Virus record (IMG/VR): IMGVR_UViG_3300011416_000019
Span: 1 to 42,482 of that record
Length of the DNA stretch: 42,482 bases
DNA from: a virus
Strand: one strand, 5' to 3'
Shown one piece after another: positions 7,912-14,518 of the stretch. Below the pieces are notes generated by a model, which saw nothing but the letters and a program-made list of their open reading frames with translations, was not told the DNA's origin and did not search any database. The translations under genes and the position numbers were made by a program. Position 1 is the first letter of the stretch. Every line of letters begins with the position of its first letter.

Positions 7912-8565
7912 TTACCTACCGCCCTCTATAGATGTTAAAACATTAATCAATGATTCTACAGGGATGAAGCTAAGCATAGGTTCTGCCTCAGTAATTACTC
8001 TACGAATACTGTTGACTACGCCTACTAGCTTACCGTTGTCGTCGACAACTGCACTGCCTGAGCACCCGTAGTTGCCTGACATAGTTGTATCTACTAGGTC
8101 AAAGGTTCTTATAGCTTTGCCGTTCGCATCTGAGAAGCTTAGGTTAACGTTACCTCTATGCGTGATGGTACCATCAGACTGGGTTAATTGTCCTCTGTGT
8201 TCGATTGGATAGCCAGATGAGTATACGTGGGTTGAGGTAACTGGAGTTTTATCGCTTAGTTCTAATGGAGTTCCTACAGCTTTAGTTAAATCTTCTGCGA
8301 TTAAAACACATAAATCTATGTTAGGTACACTTTTAAGTACTTTAAGAACAATCTTATGATGTTTATTAAAGTCTGATACACTTGTAGTTGCATCGGTTAA
8401 GCAGACATGGGCATTCGTAACAAAGTAGTTAGTTTTATTCCATTTGACTAAGAAAGCAGTAGCTAAGTCTGTCTTAAACGTAGCATTTTGCAAGTTTCGG
8501 TAAGCTAGAACATCATCGGCATATGTAAAATTCAACAAAGCTGTGAATAATAAAATGATACTCAT
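7912..8565 (-). CDS. Secreted trypsin-like serine protease
   Basis: 217 residues with an N-terminal signal peptide (MSIILLFTALLNFTYA, probable cleavage after Ala16). It has the chymotrypsin-type triad in order: His53 in YFVTNAHVC, Asp84 in VPNIDLCVLIAED, and Ser169 in GNYGCSGSAVVDDNGKLVGV (the usual GDSGGP/GNSGSP loop, with Cys in place of Asp/Asn). Length and motif spacing fit the trypsin-like peptidase_2 group (DegP-type protease domain without PDZ). It would act in the periplasm or outside the cell. The ribosome-binding site is GTAAGAGA before the ATG. It sits in an island of small genes within the structural region. It could process virion or host envelope proteins; the substrate is unknown. 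Confidence 0.85.
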   Translation of the reverse strand: MSIILLFTALLNFTYADDVLAYRNLQNATFKTDLATAFLVKWNKTNYFVTNAHVCLTDATTSVSDFNKHHKIVLKVLKSVPNIDLCVLIAEDLTKAVGTPLELSDKTPVTSTHVYSSGYPIEHRGQLTQSDGTITHRGNVNLSFSDANGKAIRTFDLVDTTMSGNYGCSGSAVVDDNGKLVGVVNSIRRVITEAEPMLSFIPVESLINVLTSIEGGR

Positions 8566-8574
8566 ATGATTCTC

Positions 8575-8658
8575 TTACTTTATAATTACTTTATAGCCTT
8601 TAGCAATTAACTGGTTTAAACTCTTAATTGAAATCTTTTTTACTTGGATCGTTTTCAT
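8575..8658 (-). CDS. Possible microprotein (27 aa, basic)
   Basis: The ATG at 8658 is preceded by AGGAAAGAGAAAA. The product is MKTIQVKKISIKSLNQLIAK plus GYKVIIK: strongly basic, an alternating pattern and then a short hydrophobic end. The stop lies 9 bases before the protease ATG. It is too short to judge by composition; the purine-rich ribosome-binding site and its fit between neighbours support it. Confidence 0.35.
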   Translation of the reverse strand: MKTIQVKKISIKSLNQLIAKGYKVIIK

Positions 8659-8719
8659 ATAGTTTTTCTCTTTCCTACAACTACAGTATCTCAAGACTTA
8701 GATAGAAAAACAAGTGTGT

Positions 8720-8893
8720 CTAAGCTGCTTTCTTATCTTCATCTAATACGGTTTTAGCCAAATGCTCCGCATCATGGGCGACTAGAGAGAGCATTGTAAT
8801 CGTTCCCGTAATCTTTGTATTATCATTCTTTAATGTTTTAAGGGTCTCAATCTCCATTAACAAGACTTCGGCAAGCTCTTTAAGTGACTTCAT
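8720..8893 (-). CDS. Small helical protein (57 aa)
   Basis: The ATG at 8893 has AGGGAG six bases upstream, a strong site. The product (MKSLKELAEVLLMEIETLKT, later ITMLSLVAHDAEHLAKTV) is predicted all-helical with heptad-like Leu/Ile spacing, so it may form a small coiled-coil dimer. It follows the 18-residue microgene by about 10 bases. No family recognised. Confidence 0.55.
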   Translation of the reverse strand: MKSLKELAEVLLMEIETLKTLKNDNTKITGTITMLSLVAHDAEHLAKTVLDEDKKAA

Positions 8894-8903
8894 ATAAGCT
8901 CCC

Positions 8904-8960
8904 TTATTTATCGAGTTTCATTAACAAGTAGAATATGCAAAAACATGCTAGTAATGACAT
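8904..8960 (-). CDS. Possible membrane microprotein (18 aa)
   Basis: The ATG at 8960 is preceded by AGGAG at 8-base spacing, a near-ideal site that serves no other start. The product is MSLLACFCIFYLLMKLDK: one hydrophobic segment with two Cys and a basic end. It lies between two other small genes without overlap. It is one of four such hydrophobic peptides in about 900 bases. Confidence 0.4.
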   Translation of the reverse strand: MSLLACFCIFYLLMKLDK

Positions 8961-8961
8961 A

Positions 8962-9120
8962 TTAATTACTCCTGCTTGCTACGCTACGGTTCAAGTCATA
9001 GGCAGCTTTCTTGGCTTCACTGTAGCTATTCCAGCTACTTTGCGCTAGCTTCGAGTGATAGTTAATCACTAGGTATTTGTTAGTAAACTTACTATACTTA
9101 ATCGAGTATGGGTAATTCAT
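8962..9120 (-). CDS. Small uncharacterised protein (52 aa)
   Basis: I place the start at the ATG at 9120, preceded by AGAGGAACG; an in-frame ATG 48 bases upstream lacks a site. The product begins MNYPYSIKYSKFTNKYLVIN and ends with a basic helix (WNSYSEAKKAAYDLNRS). The pattern YSIKYSKFTNKYLVINY followed by SSWNSYSEAKKAAYDL looks like a small beta-hairpin plus helix. Function unknown. Confidence 0.55.
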   Translation of the reverse strand: MNYPYSIKYSKFTNKYLVINYHSKLAQSSWNSYSEAKKAAYDLNRSVASRSN

Positions 9121-9137
9121 TTTAACGTTCCTCTTAC

Positions 9138-9206
9138 TTATAAAGATTGCAGAAACGATGCCAGCCAATAAACGATATATAAGAGGATCGGGGCATTAAT
9201 TGTCAT
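9138..9206 (-). CDS. Possible membrane microprotein (22 aa)
   Basis: The ATG at 9206 lies one base after the stop of the upstream 25-residue microgene (TAAAATG), so translation would rely on re-initiation. The product, MTINAPILLYIVYWLASFLQ plus SL, is almost wholly hydrophobic and long enough to span a membrane once. It has no ribosome-binding site of its own. A 20-bp palindrome covers the stop/start junction. Confidence 0.35.
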   Translation of the reverse strand: MTINAPILLYIVYWLASFLQSL

Positions 9207-9218
9207 TTTAATGACAAT
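9199..9218. repeat. Palindrome over a stop/start junction
   Basis: Arms ATTGTCATT and AATGACAAT with a 2-base centre. In the minus-strand transcript the stem contains the UAA of the upstream microgene and the AUG of the downstream one, so it could gate re-initiation. As DNA it is also a candidate dimeric operator; a TTGACA motif lies at 9243-9238 but no good -10 follows. Confidence 0.5.
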
Positions 9219-9285
9219 CTATGACTTCAACGACAAATCCTGTCAACAGCATTAAGATTGTTAAAATACATATAAAATTAACCAT
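9208..9285 (-). CDS. Possible membrane microprotein (25 aa)
   Basis: The ATG at 9285 overlaps the last codons of the pyrophosphatase gene by 8 bases (ATGGTTAA). The product, MVNFICILTILMLLTGFVVE plus VIDCH, is a single hydrophobic segment ending in a short polar tail with Cys. It is preceded only by a weak GCGAGA. Coupling to the pyrophosphatase gene is likely if it is made. Confidence 0.4.
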   Translation of the reverse strand: MVNFICILTILMLLTGFVVEVIDCH

Positions 9286-9721
9286 ATAATTGTCTCGCTT
9301 TCTCAATGATTTGCTCAATCGCTTGCTTATCAGTTACAGTCTCGATGATTTCAAATCCTTTCTTATAGTTATTAAGATACGTGATGACCCTGTACTCACT
9401 CTCAATTCTATCAAAACTGCCATATGCAGTCTCGCCATCAAGAATTCCTAAAATCTTATCGTCGCTCTTACCGTTATCATTGCATCTAAATGCAGAGATT
9501 ATATTAAACTTAACTTTTGATAAAGAAACTAAAGGATTCTTCGATACCACGAACACGTCTAATGGGTCACCATCGTCGCATAGCGTATTAGGAATGAAGC
9601 CGTAGTTAGAAGGTATAGCAATTGGAATCCTACGGTCTAATACTAGTAATTTAGAGTCTTTATCGTATTCGTACTTATAATGAGTATTAGCTGGCATCTC
9701 AATAATTGCGTTAAAAATCAT
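9278..9721 (-). CDS. ppa: Inorganic pyrophosphatase (family I)
   Basis: 147 residues from the ATG at 9721; in-frame ATGs up to 9760 exist but add only a Met/Lys/Arg stretch outside the fold. All hallmark residues of soluble family I PPases are visible: IIEMPANTHYKYEYD (Glu, Lys, Glu), DRRIPIAIPSNYGFIPNTL, the metal-binding signature DDGDPLDVFV (DxDxxD), the second Asp cluster NDNGKSDDKILGI, and the late NYKKG that binds phosphate. It is slightly shorter than bacterial enzymes (about 175). It hydrolyses PPi released by DNA synthesis and so pulls polymerisation forward. It lies among structural and microprotein genes rather than beside the polymerase. Confidence 0.9.
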   Translation of the reverse strand: MIFNAIIEMPANTHYKYEYDKDSKLLVLDRRIPIAIPSNYGFIPNTLCDDGDPLDVFVVSKNPLVSLSKVKFNIISAFRCNDNGKSDDKILGILDGETAYGSFDRIESEYRVITYLNNYKKGFEIIETVTDKQAIEQIIEKARQLYG

Positions 9722-9764
9722 ACGGATCATCATCCTCATCTTTTTTATCATTAAAAGCATTCAG

Positions 9765-9839
9765 CTAGATTATTGCTGTACCATAAACTCCGATACCAAA
9801 TAGAAGTAAACAAAAAGTTCCAAAACTAGCTTTATCCAT
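9765..9839 (-). CDS. Possible membrane microprotein (24 aa)
   Basis: The ATG at 9839 overlaps the upstream stop as TAATG, a strong coupling signal, with AGGCG upstream. The product, MDKASFGTFCLLLFGIGVYG plus TAII, is one Gly-containing hydrophobic helix. It ends 4 bases before the first possible start of the pyrophosphatase frame. Confidence 0.45.
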   Translation of the reverse strand: MDKASFGTFCLLLFGIGVYGTAII

Positions 9840-10138
9840 TATACTGCGCCTGACTTGTTGGGATTATCTGACGGTACTTCTTCTGTGCTTGAATCATTAT
9901 TATAAACGTCGCCGTTTGCCGCGATCTTGCTATCTTCATATGGAGACGCATAGCGTCTATAAAACTCTAGTTTAGCTCCTTCTAAGGCACCTAGAATGTC
10001 GTTAATACCTTGGTAATTTCCAGCTTTCTTCGCATATGCTAATATGATTGTAGTGATGAGATAATTAAGTTGCCCTGCAGTTTCGGGCTTTTTGCCTAGG
10101 AACGATTCTAGCCGTTCATAATATGGAATATATGGCAT
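9839..10138 (-). CDS. DUF6899-like conserved phage protein
   Basis: 99 residues. The run GQLNYLITTIILAYAKKAGN, then INDILGALEGAKLEFYRRYA, SPYEDSKIAANGDVY, matches the small conserved phage family I know as DUF6899 (Gln/Leu-Asn-Tyr-Leu, ALEGAKLEFYRR and PYED-NGDVY hallmarks). The C-terminal 20 residues are disordered and acidic. It is probably all-helical and its function is unknown. It starts one base after the upstream zinc-ribbon gene stop. Confidence 0.7.
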   Translation of the reverse strand: MPYIPYYERLESFLGKKPETAGQLNYLITTIILAYAKKAGNYQGINDILGALEGAKLEFYRRYASPYEDSKIAANGDVYNNDSSTEEVPSDNPNKSGAV

Positions 10139-10139
10139 A

Positions 10140-10406
10140 TCAATCTTTCTTCTGTATGATAGGACTTAAAGTGTTACCACTTGAACAATCGTCCGATTTA
10201 GCTTTTCTAAAGTTCTTATAAGAATTACCGCATTGGCAGAATTCATAGTCTTTGATATCAGCTTTACGATTACAATAGGCGCGCTCCTTATCTTCTTTAG
10301 AAAGTGTATCCCAATATTCATTGAACTTACTAACTTCAAATTTAGCATACTCTCTACTAACTGCAAAGTAAACCCACTTACATTTTTTACATGTTACAGC
10401 ATTCAT
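10140..10406 (-). CDS. Zinc-ribbon-like conserved phage protein
   Basis: 88 residues from the ATG at 10406, which overlaps the upstream stop as ATGA; an upstream in-frame TTG adds eight basic residues and is less likely. Cys pairs CKKC (N-terminal) and CQCG (after DYEF) could bind one zinc. The segment WVYFAVSREYAKFEVSKFNE recurs in small phage proteins encoded beside DUF6899-type genes. Function unknown. Confidence 0.6.
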   Translation of the reverse strand: MNAVTCKKCKWVYFAVSREYAKFEVSKFNEYWDTLSKEDKERAYCNRKADIKDYEFCQCGNSYKNFRKAKSDDCSSGNTLSPIIQKKD

Positions 10407-10630
10407 ACGTCTTTTTTCTTTTCTCCGCAATCACAGTACCAATAGACTTCAGTAAAGCCAATATATTTTTTCCAGTCGTGAAAGTGTGAATTGGCAGGTT
10501 TGCTCATGTAATCATGCCCAAACGGATATCGCTTCTTATAGCAGGTAGAACACATGATGCCTTCGTTACCGATCCAGCAAGTATCTACAGGGATAGAACC
10601 TTTACAGTCGAAGCACTCTACGAGAGTCAT
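10403..10630 (-). CDS. Cys-rich zinc-binding small protein
   Basis: 75 residues with C6-x2-C9 (CFDC), C27-x2-C30 (CSTC) and a C-terminal CDCG before a basic tail. VECFDCKGSIPVDTCW, then GIMCSTCYKKRYPFGH, looks like a LIM/FYVE-style or rubredoxin-like knuckle pair. It overlaps the next gene by ATGA. It may bind nucleic acid or act as a protein adaptor; no family assigned. Confidence 0.55.
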   Translation of the reverse strand: MTLVECFDCKGSIPVDTCWIGNEGIMCSTCYKKRYPFGHDYMSKPANSHFHDWKKYIGFTEVYWYCDCGEKKKDV

Positions 10631-10669
10631 CTGTTAATGATAATATAGAGTCGAACTATTTACAAGGAA

Positions 10670-11335
10670 TTAAAAAGTTTCAACGTAAAATGTATTTATA
10701 GAAAAGGTAGCGCCTTCTGCGCTAGGTGAGACATTGATTAATAAAGTTTTACCAGCGGGAACTAGAATTTCTTTATCTAAAGGTAAAATCAATGTAGAAG
10801 TTGGTCCTACTATGCAACTCATTAGTAATTTTCCATCATCAGATGTTGCAGGAACTTTAAAAAACTCCATTAAACTAGGTTTAACTGCGTCATCTAAATT
10901 TAGTGGTAAGATAAGAAGCGCTTCTCCATCATCAGTTATGATAGGATTTATATAAAAATTAAAAATATTACTGCTAGAACTAACGTTCGTAGTAATAATA
11001 AATTTATAGATTTTCATTGTTTTATCACTTCCAACTGGATTCTTTATTAGTAATCGCTGCGGATTCTCTCCTATCGCACCAGAAGATAACTCACCCGTTG
11101 AGCATACGAATCCTAAGTTAAAGGAAGTATCGATAGGAGGAATTTCTTCAAATAACAGTGCTCTGTCTTGCCATACCTGAGAAAACCTGCCTTCATCTGC
11201 GTATTCTTCTGATAAGATACCATTATTCTTTACTATGCGTTTAATACGCCATACAGCATCGGTGTAAGCTGCCTTCTTATTGGCACTTCCATGGTAACTT
11301 ACATAAGAATTAATAGATTCTGATACTTCTTTCAT
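10670..11335 (-). CDS. Putative minor structural protein
   Basis: 221 residues. The N-terminus is helical (KKAAYTDAVWRIKRIVKNNG) and contains WQDRALLFEEIPP. The remainder is beta-rich (MKIYKFIITTNVSSSSNIFN, LLILPLNLDD, LILPLDKEILVPAGKTLLIN), the alternating pattern of a jelly-roll or baseplate-like beta-sandwich. It lies 3 bases after the 512-residue structural gene and is probably its partner. No family recognised. Confidence 0.55.
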   Translation of the reverse strand: MKEVSESINSYVSYHGSANKKAAYTDAVWRIKRIVKNNGILSEEYADEGRFSQVWQDRALLFEEIPPIDTSFNLGFVCSTGELSSGAIGENPQRLLIKNPVGSDKTMKIYKFIITTNVSSSSNIFNFYINPIITDDGEALLILPLNLDDAVKPSLMEFFKVPATSDDGKLLMSCIVGPTSTLILPLDKEILVPAGKTLLINVSPSAEGATFSINTFYVETF

Positions 11336-11338
11336 AGC

Positions 11339-12877
11339 TTAGTACAATTCTCTAAAGTTAAATACCGCACGAGCTGATGCTGCTCCAGTTGTCGACTCAG
11401 CACTTATCGTTATGATGTCAGAAACACCAGCGATGGTTGATCCTAATATAAGATTAGATATTTCAAAAACATTTTGTCCAACTAATTCTGCACTACCAGC
11501 TCCAGTTCCTCTTATGTAGAAGCTATACACTTCTGTCCCGCCTGTCATGGCAGTGGCTGCAGTATCATACTGACTAAAACCTACCGTTGTTGCAAACGTT
11601 GATGCAGTAAGCGTAGCGTTGATAGTTAAGACGATCAACAAATCATCAGTTGTGTCGCAGAATATTGACATGCCGTGTAACTTTACCGGTACTTTGATTC
11701 CAGCTGCTGACTTACGAAGAGAAATAATTGGAATTTTTCCTGTAGCAGCAATTGCTTTCGCAGTAATCCCGCTATTAACTGTTCTGGCGACGCCAGAAAT
11801 TGCATACTCACCTTCAGAGAATATTGAACAGCAAGTTATATGAGACGTGCTACCTGCTCCAGCAACTCCTGTATTCGTTGCCTCCAGTCTTAGTGGTAAC
11901 GTTGCTGTCTGAGAGTATGGGAGCGTCTGCGTGTTAGCGAACAGCATCTGATGAGCATAGATAACCTGACCGCCAATGTTTACTCCAAAGCGAATGCGAC
12001 CGCTACCGAGCCATTGGTAGTCGATCACTAAAACTTGTTGGTTAGTTAGGATCAGCGTTACGCCGCTAGCCCCAGTTCCATCTAACTTGTCTAAGTTCCA
12101 GTTAGCTTGGGCGACTCTAGTATCTACTGGAGATCCGCTAGTTGAGGTTCGAACAGCGACGTATATCGTTGTTCCGTCTAGTTCAAAAAATACACCGTTC
12201 GCAGTGTCGAACTGTCCTATGCGTCTACGAACGTTTGCTTGGGAACTTCCAAAATTGTGAGTAAACAGAAGTGCTTGACTCACGCCTGGGTGATACTTAA
12301 AATAACGTCTGGTTTGAAAGATCGCGCTGTCTCCAGACGCGGTTCCTAAGATAAGGTCTACCGATGCTTTGTTCGCGTTGTATGTGACCGCTCCTGCACC
12401 AACAGTCGAGCTTGTCCACGTTAATGGCTGAGTATCATATAGAAATGTACTATCGAAGATAGAAAAAGGTTCAGATACTCGTAATCGTCCAAACGCGTCT
12501 AAGTTAGGCGTATCTCCAAAACGCGTAGGTACTATTTGGTCAGATGCTATGACAACTGGCGCAGAATTCGCCATAGTATTCTGCCCTAAAGGACTAAACT
12601 TATCGTTTAAAGCAGATAAAGTAAGTTCAGACGCTCTAGTAGATAGATCTACGTCAATGCTAGTATCTATGGAAGATAGATGACTAATTTCAATGACTTG
12701 GTTGGCTGAAGTAGAAGCACCAGCTGGGAGTACGCTGGAAGTTACTGTTACGTCTTGGTTGGCAGGAAAATTGCCTATATCGATTGTGCCGCCTATGACA
12801 GTTACGTCGCCTGTTACGGGTACTCTGCCTAGATCGTCTAGGAGTACACACATCAGGTTTCTATACATTACTGACAT
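11339..12877 (-). CDS. Large putative virion protein (tail/receptor region)
   Basis: 512 residues. Residues 1-120 are low-complexity Val/Thr/Asp repeats (DVTVIGGTIDIGNFPANQDV). Then comes DAFGRLRVSEPFSIFDSTFL, a segment common in phage virion proteins, and a beta-rich domain (RRYFKYHPGVSQALLFTHNF, FELDGTTIYVAVRTSTSGSP) resembling a lectin-like jelly-roll. The C-terminal third is Ala/Thr/Ile-rich. It is the first gene after the capsid terminator and starts a transcription unit with its own 200-base upstream region. Receptor binding is possible but unproven. Confidence 0.6.
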   Translation of the reverse strand: MSVMYRNLMCVLLDDLGRVPVTGDVTVIGGTIDIGNFPANQDVTVTSSVLPAGASTSANQVIEISHLSSIDTSIDVDLSTRASELTLSALNDKFSPLGQNTMANSAPVVIASDQIVPTRFGDTPNLDAFGRLRVSEPFSIFDSTFLYDTQPLTWTSSTVGAGAVTYNANKASVDLILGTASGDSAIFQTRRYFKYHPGVSQALLFTHNFGSSQANVRRRIGQFDTANGVFFELDGTTIYVAVRTSTSGSPVDTRVAQANWNLDKLDGTGASGVTLILTNQQVLVIDYQWLGSGRIRFGVNIGGQVIYAHQMLFANTQTLPYSQTATLPLRLEATNTGVAGAGSTSHITCCSIFSEGEYAISGVARTVNSGITAKAIAATGKIPIISLRKSAAGIKVPVKLHGMSIFCDTTDDLLIVLTINATLTASTFATTVGFSQYDTAATAMTGGTEVYSFYIRGTGAGSAELVGQNVFEISNLILGSTIAGVSDIITISAESTTGAASARAVFNFRELY

Positions 12878-12993
12878 AGGCTACCTACTGTAAGCTGAAG
12901 TAAACTAAAAGAGTATCTTAACGTTTGTTAAGGTTAAGTATATGCTTACAGTAGTGTTAATCAGTCTTTAAGAAAGTGTTAAGACTTATTAAT
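12878..12993. other. Untranslated leader before the 512-residue gene
   Basis: An AT-rich stretch with no gene on either strand. It contains AGTCTT (12963-12968) and AAGACT (12981-12986) as a 6-bp inverted repeat. The right half, TTAAGACTTAT, is also present at 36227-36237 in the divergent control region. No clear ribosome-binding site stands immediately before the ATG at 12877 other than CAGTAGGTAGCCT. Confidence 0.4.
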
Positions 12994-13032
12994 GTTCATG
13001 AATCATGAACTGTGAATTTTTTATGTTGTCAA
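12994..13032 (-). promoter_or_regulatory. Candidate promoter/operator for the distal structural operon
   Basis: A TTGACA (minus strand, 13032-13027) directly follows the capsid terminator T-tract. Sixteen bases later comes a perfect 17-bp palindrome, arms GTTCATGA and TCATGAAC around one T (13010-12994). No good sigma70 -10 lies at 16-18 bases. Either the palindrome is the site of an activator or repressor, or the promoter is not sigma70-like. Confidence 0.4.
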
Positions 13033-13070
13033 AATAAAAACGCCGGCTACTACAAAAATAGTAGCCGGCG
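13031..13070 (-). terminator. Strong intrinsic terminator after the capsid gene
   Basis: A perfect 12-bp GC-rich stem, CGCCGGCTACTA (13041-13052) with TAGTAGCCGGCG (13059-13070), and a 6-base loop. On the minus strand it is followed by TTTTTATTTT. It lies 27 bases beyond the capsid stop, as expected for a highly expressed gene. Confidence 0.92.
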
Positions 13071-13096
13071 TGGATTTATGATCTAACTATGTGAAA

Positions 13097-14395
13097 TTAT
13101 GCCGATAAAGAGACGACGCAATTCCAGCCTGGTGCGCTGCAGATCAAATTTCCGTAATAGCCGATGCGAATTTCTAAAGCATCCGCATTGCCTACGCGAA
13201 GACCTTCTAAGCCTTCCATCCCGTACGTCAAGATGTGAGGAACTTTGCCCAAAGAGCGAAGTTTCCACGTTGACATGGTGAGGAGGTAGCAGGTCTGCGG
13301 TTGGCAGCTACGGTCAGCGAGAACGTTGACTTTGCCGTAAGCACTCTGGAAGATGATACCTTCGAAAGCGACTTCGACTTCGTCGTGGTTAACTTGAACG
13401 TATTGAACCTTTGCGCCTAAGCTGTTCACGAGAGCAGCGTAAGAAGCGAAGTCCATGATCGCGATGTCTGGCTTTCCACCTTCGCGGTTGAGGAATGCTA
13501 ACGCGTTGGTCAAGCCTTCTTCAATCGTGTAAGCAGAAGCGTCAAATCGACAACCCGCCAAGCGAGTTGGATCGATAGAACGGTTAACACCCCAGAAGTT
13601 GTCTGATCCACCTGGTGAGCTGACAGGAAGCCATGCGGCTAAGCCTGAGAGCGCGAGGTAGGAAGACGTTCCTGAAGCGCCTGCGGTCGGAAGATCGCCA
13701 GCGATGCTCAAGTAAGCTGCGCCAGTTCCAATCGCCCACTCGGTATCGAGTGATGCGTCAGATGCCGTACCGTTGATGACGCCAGTAGCTCGGTTAACAG
13801 AGGTGATCAACACCGTGTCGTCCGAGATAGCGCCGCCTGCGGTAGCCGAAGCGACGAGCAACATGCCAACTTCGAAGTTGACGATCTGTTGCGCGTTAGA
13901 GAGCGGGAGGACAGTTCCACCAGCAACTACGCCGTTTTGTGACGAAGCTGAGGTAGAGATGCCGCGTGTTCCAGTTCCATCTCCGAACAACTCGAATGCG
14001 ATGTTGTTGGTGATGTTGCGGAATCCGCCGTCCATCTGAAGCTTTGCAGCGTCAACGAACGCGCCAGCATTGGTCTTGGTTTGCTCCATCAACAGGTTAG
14101 TGATCGTGACTAACTGATAGTCTTGGATCACGTACACGAAGAAGGAAGCAAGGGCCGTAGCCGTCTGCTGACTCTGAGCGTTCGAGAACGAGTGCGAACG
14201 ACCTTGCGGGGTTCCATATTCCAGGGGAACTGGGATATACTTACCAGCAAAGCCATCTGGGCTTTCATTTTTTGGGACGAGTGCAAGGAAAGGATTTTCC
14301 TTGTACACTAGGTCTCTCATGTAGTCTTTGTCGTCAGTGTAGAGTTCTTTAAGAGCTGCTACCTGATTTGAACTGTTAGCAAATACTGCTGCCAT
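13097..14395 (-). CDS. Major capsid protein
   Basis: 432 residues, located between the scaffold gene and a strong terminator, which is the usual place for the coat gene. The N-terminus (ALKELYTDDKDYMRDLVYKENPF) matches an HK97-fold N-arm, and GKYIPVPLEYG with YVIQDYQLVTITNLLMEQTK the spine and long helix. DPTRLAGCRFD, EGLTNALAFLNREGGKPDIA and IMDFASYAALVNSLG form the P-domain region, and SAYGKVNVLADRSCQPQTCY with MSTWKLRSLG the C-terminal A-domain. An inserted beta domain (residues about 165-235) could be an I-domain. Its codon use is more GC-rich than its neighbours, consistent with high expression. Confidence 0.88.
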   Translation of the reverse strand: MAAVFANSSNQVAALKELYTDDKDYMRDLVYKENPFLALVPKNESPDGFAGKYIPVPLEYGTPQGRSHSFSNAQSQQTATALASFFVYVIQDYQLVTITNLLMEQTKTNAGAFVDAAKLQMDGGFRNITNNIAFELFGDGTGTRGISTSASSQNGVVAGGTVLPLSNAQQIVNFEVGMLLVASATAGGAISDDTVLITSVNRATGVINGTASDASLDTEWAIGTGAAYLSIAGDLPTAGASGTSSYLALSGLAAWLPVSSPGGSDNFWGVNRSIDPTRLAGCRFDASAYTIEEGLTNALAFLNREGGKPDIAIMDFASYAALVNSLGAKVQYVQVNHDEVEVAFEGIIFQSAYGKVNVLADRSCQPQTCYLLTMSTWKLRSLGKVPHILTYGMEGLEGLRVGNADALEIRIGYYGNLICSAPGWNCVVSLSA

Positions 14396-14518
14396 GTTCA
14401 GGTTCTCTTTCTATAAAAGGCTTATCGTGAATGATTAATTTGACTCAACCCTGTCACTTACGCCGGAAGTTTAGTCTATAGACTATAATAACCTTATGTT
14501 ATTACAGCTTATAAGCTA
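14396..14518 (-). promoter_or_regulatory. Capsid-gene leader with three tandem palindromes
   Basis: The 123 bases between scaffold and capsid hold AGCTTATAAGCT (14506-14517), TAATAAC/GTTATTA with a 5-base centre (14486-14504) and TAGTCTATAGACTA (14472-14485), immediately adjacent to one another. Further down, TTGAGT, 16 bases, GATAAG is a possible weak promoter. The arrangement suggests a dedicated capsid mRNA start or an RNA-processing site. Confidence 0.5.

Noticed and set aside
13031-13070. Terminator acting on the plus strand
   Set aside because: The T-tract is on the minus-strand side after the capsid gene; the plus-strand side reads TGGATTTATG with no plus-strand gene upstream.
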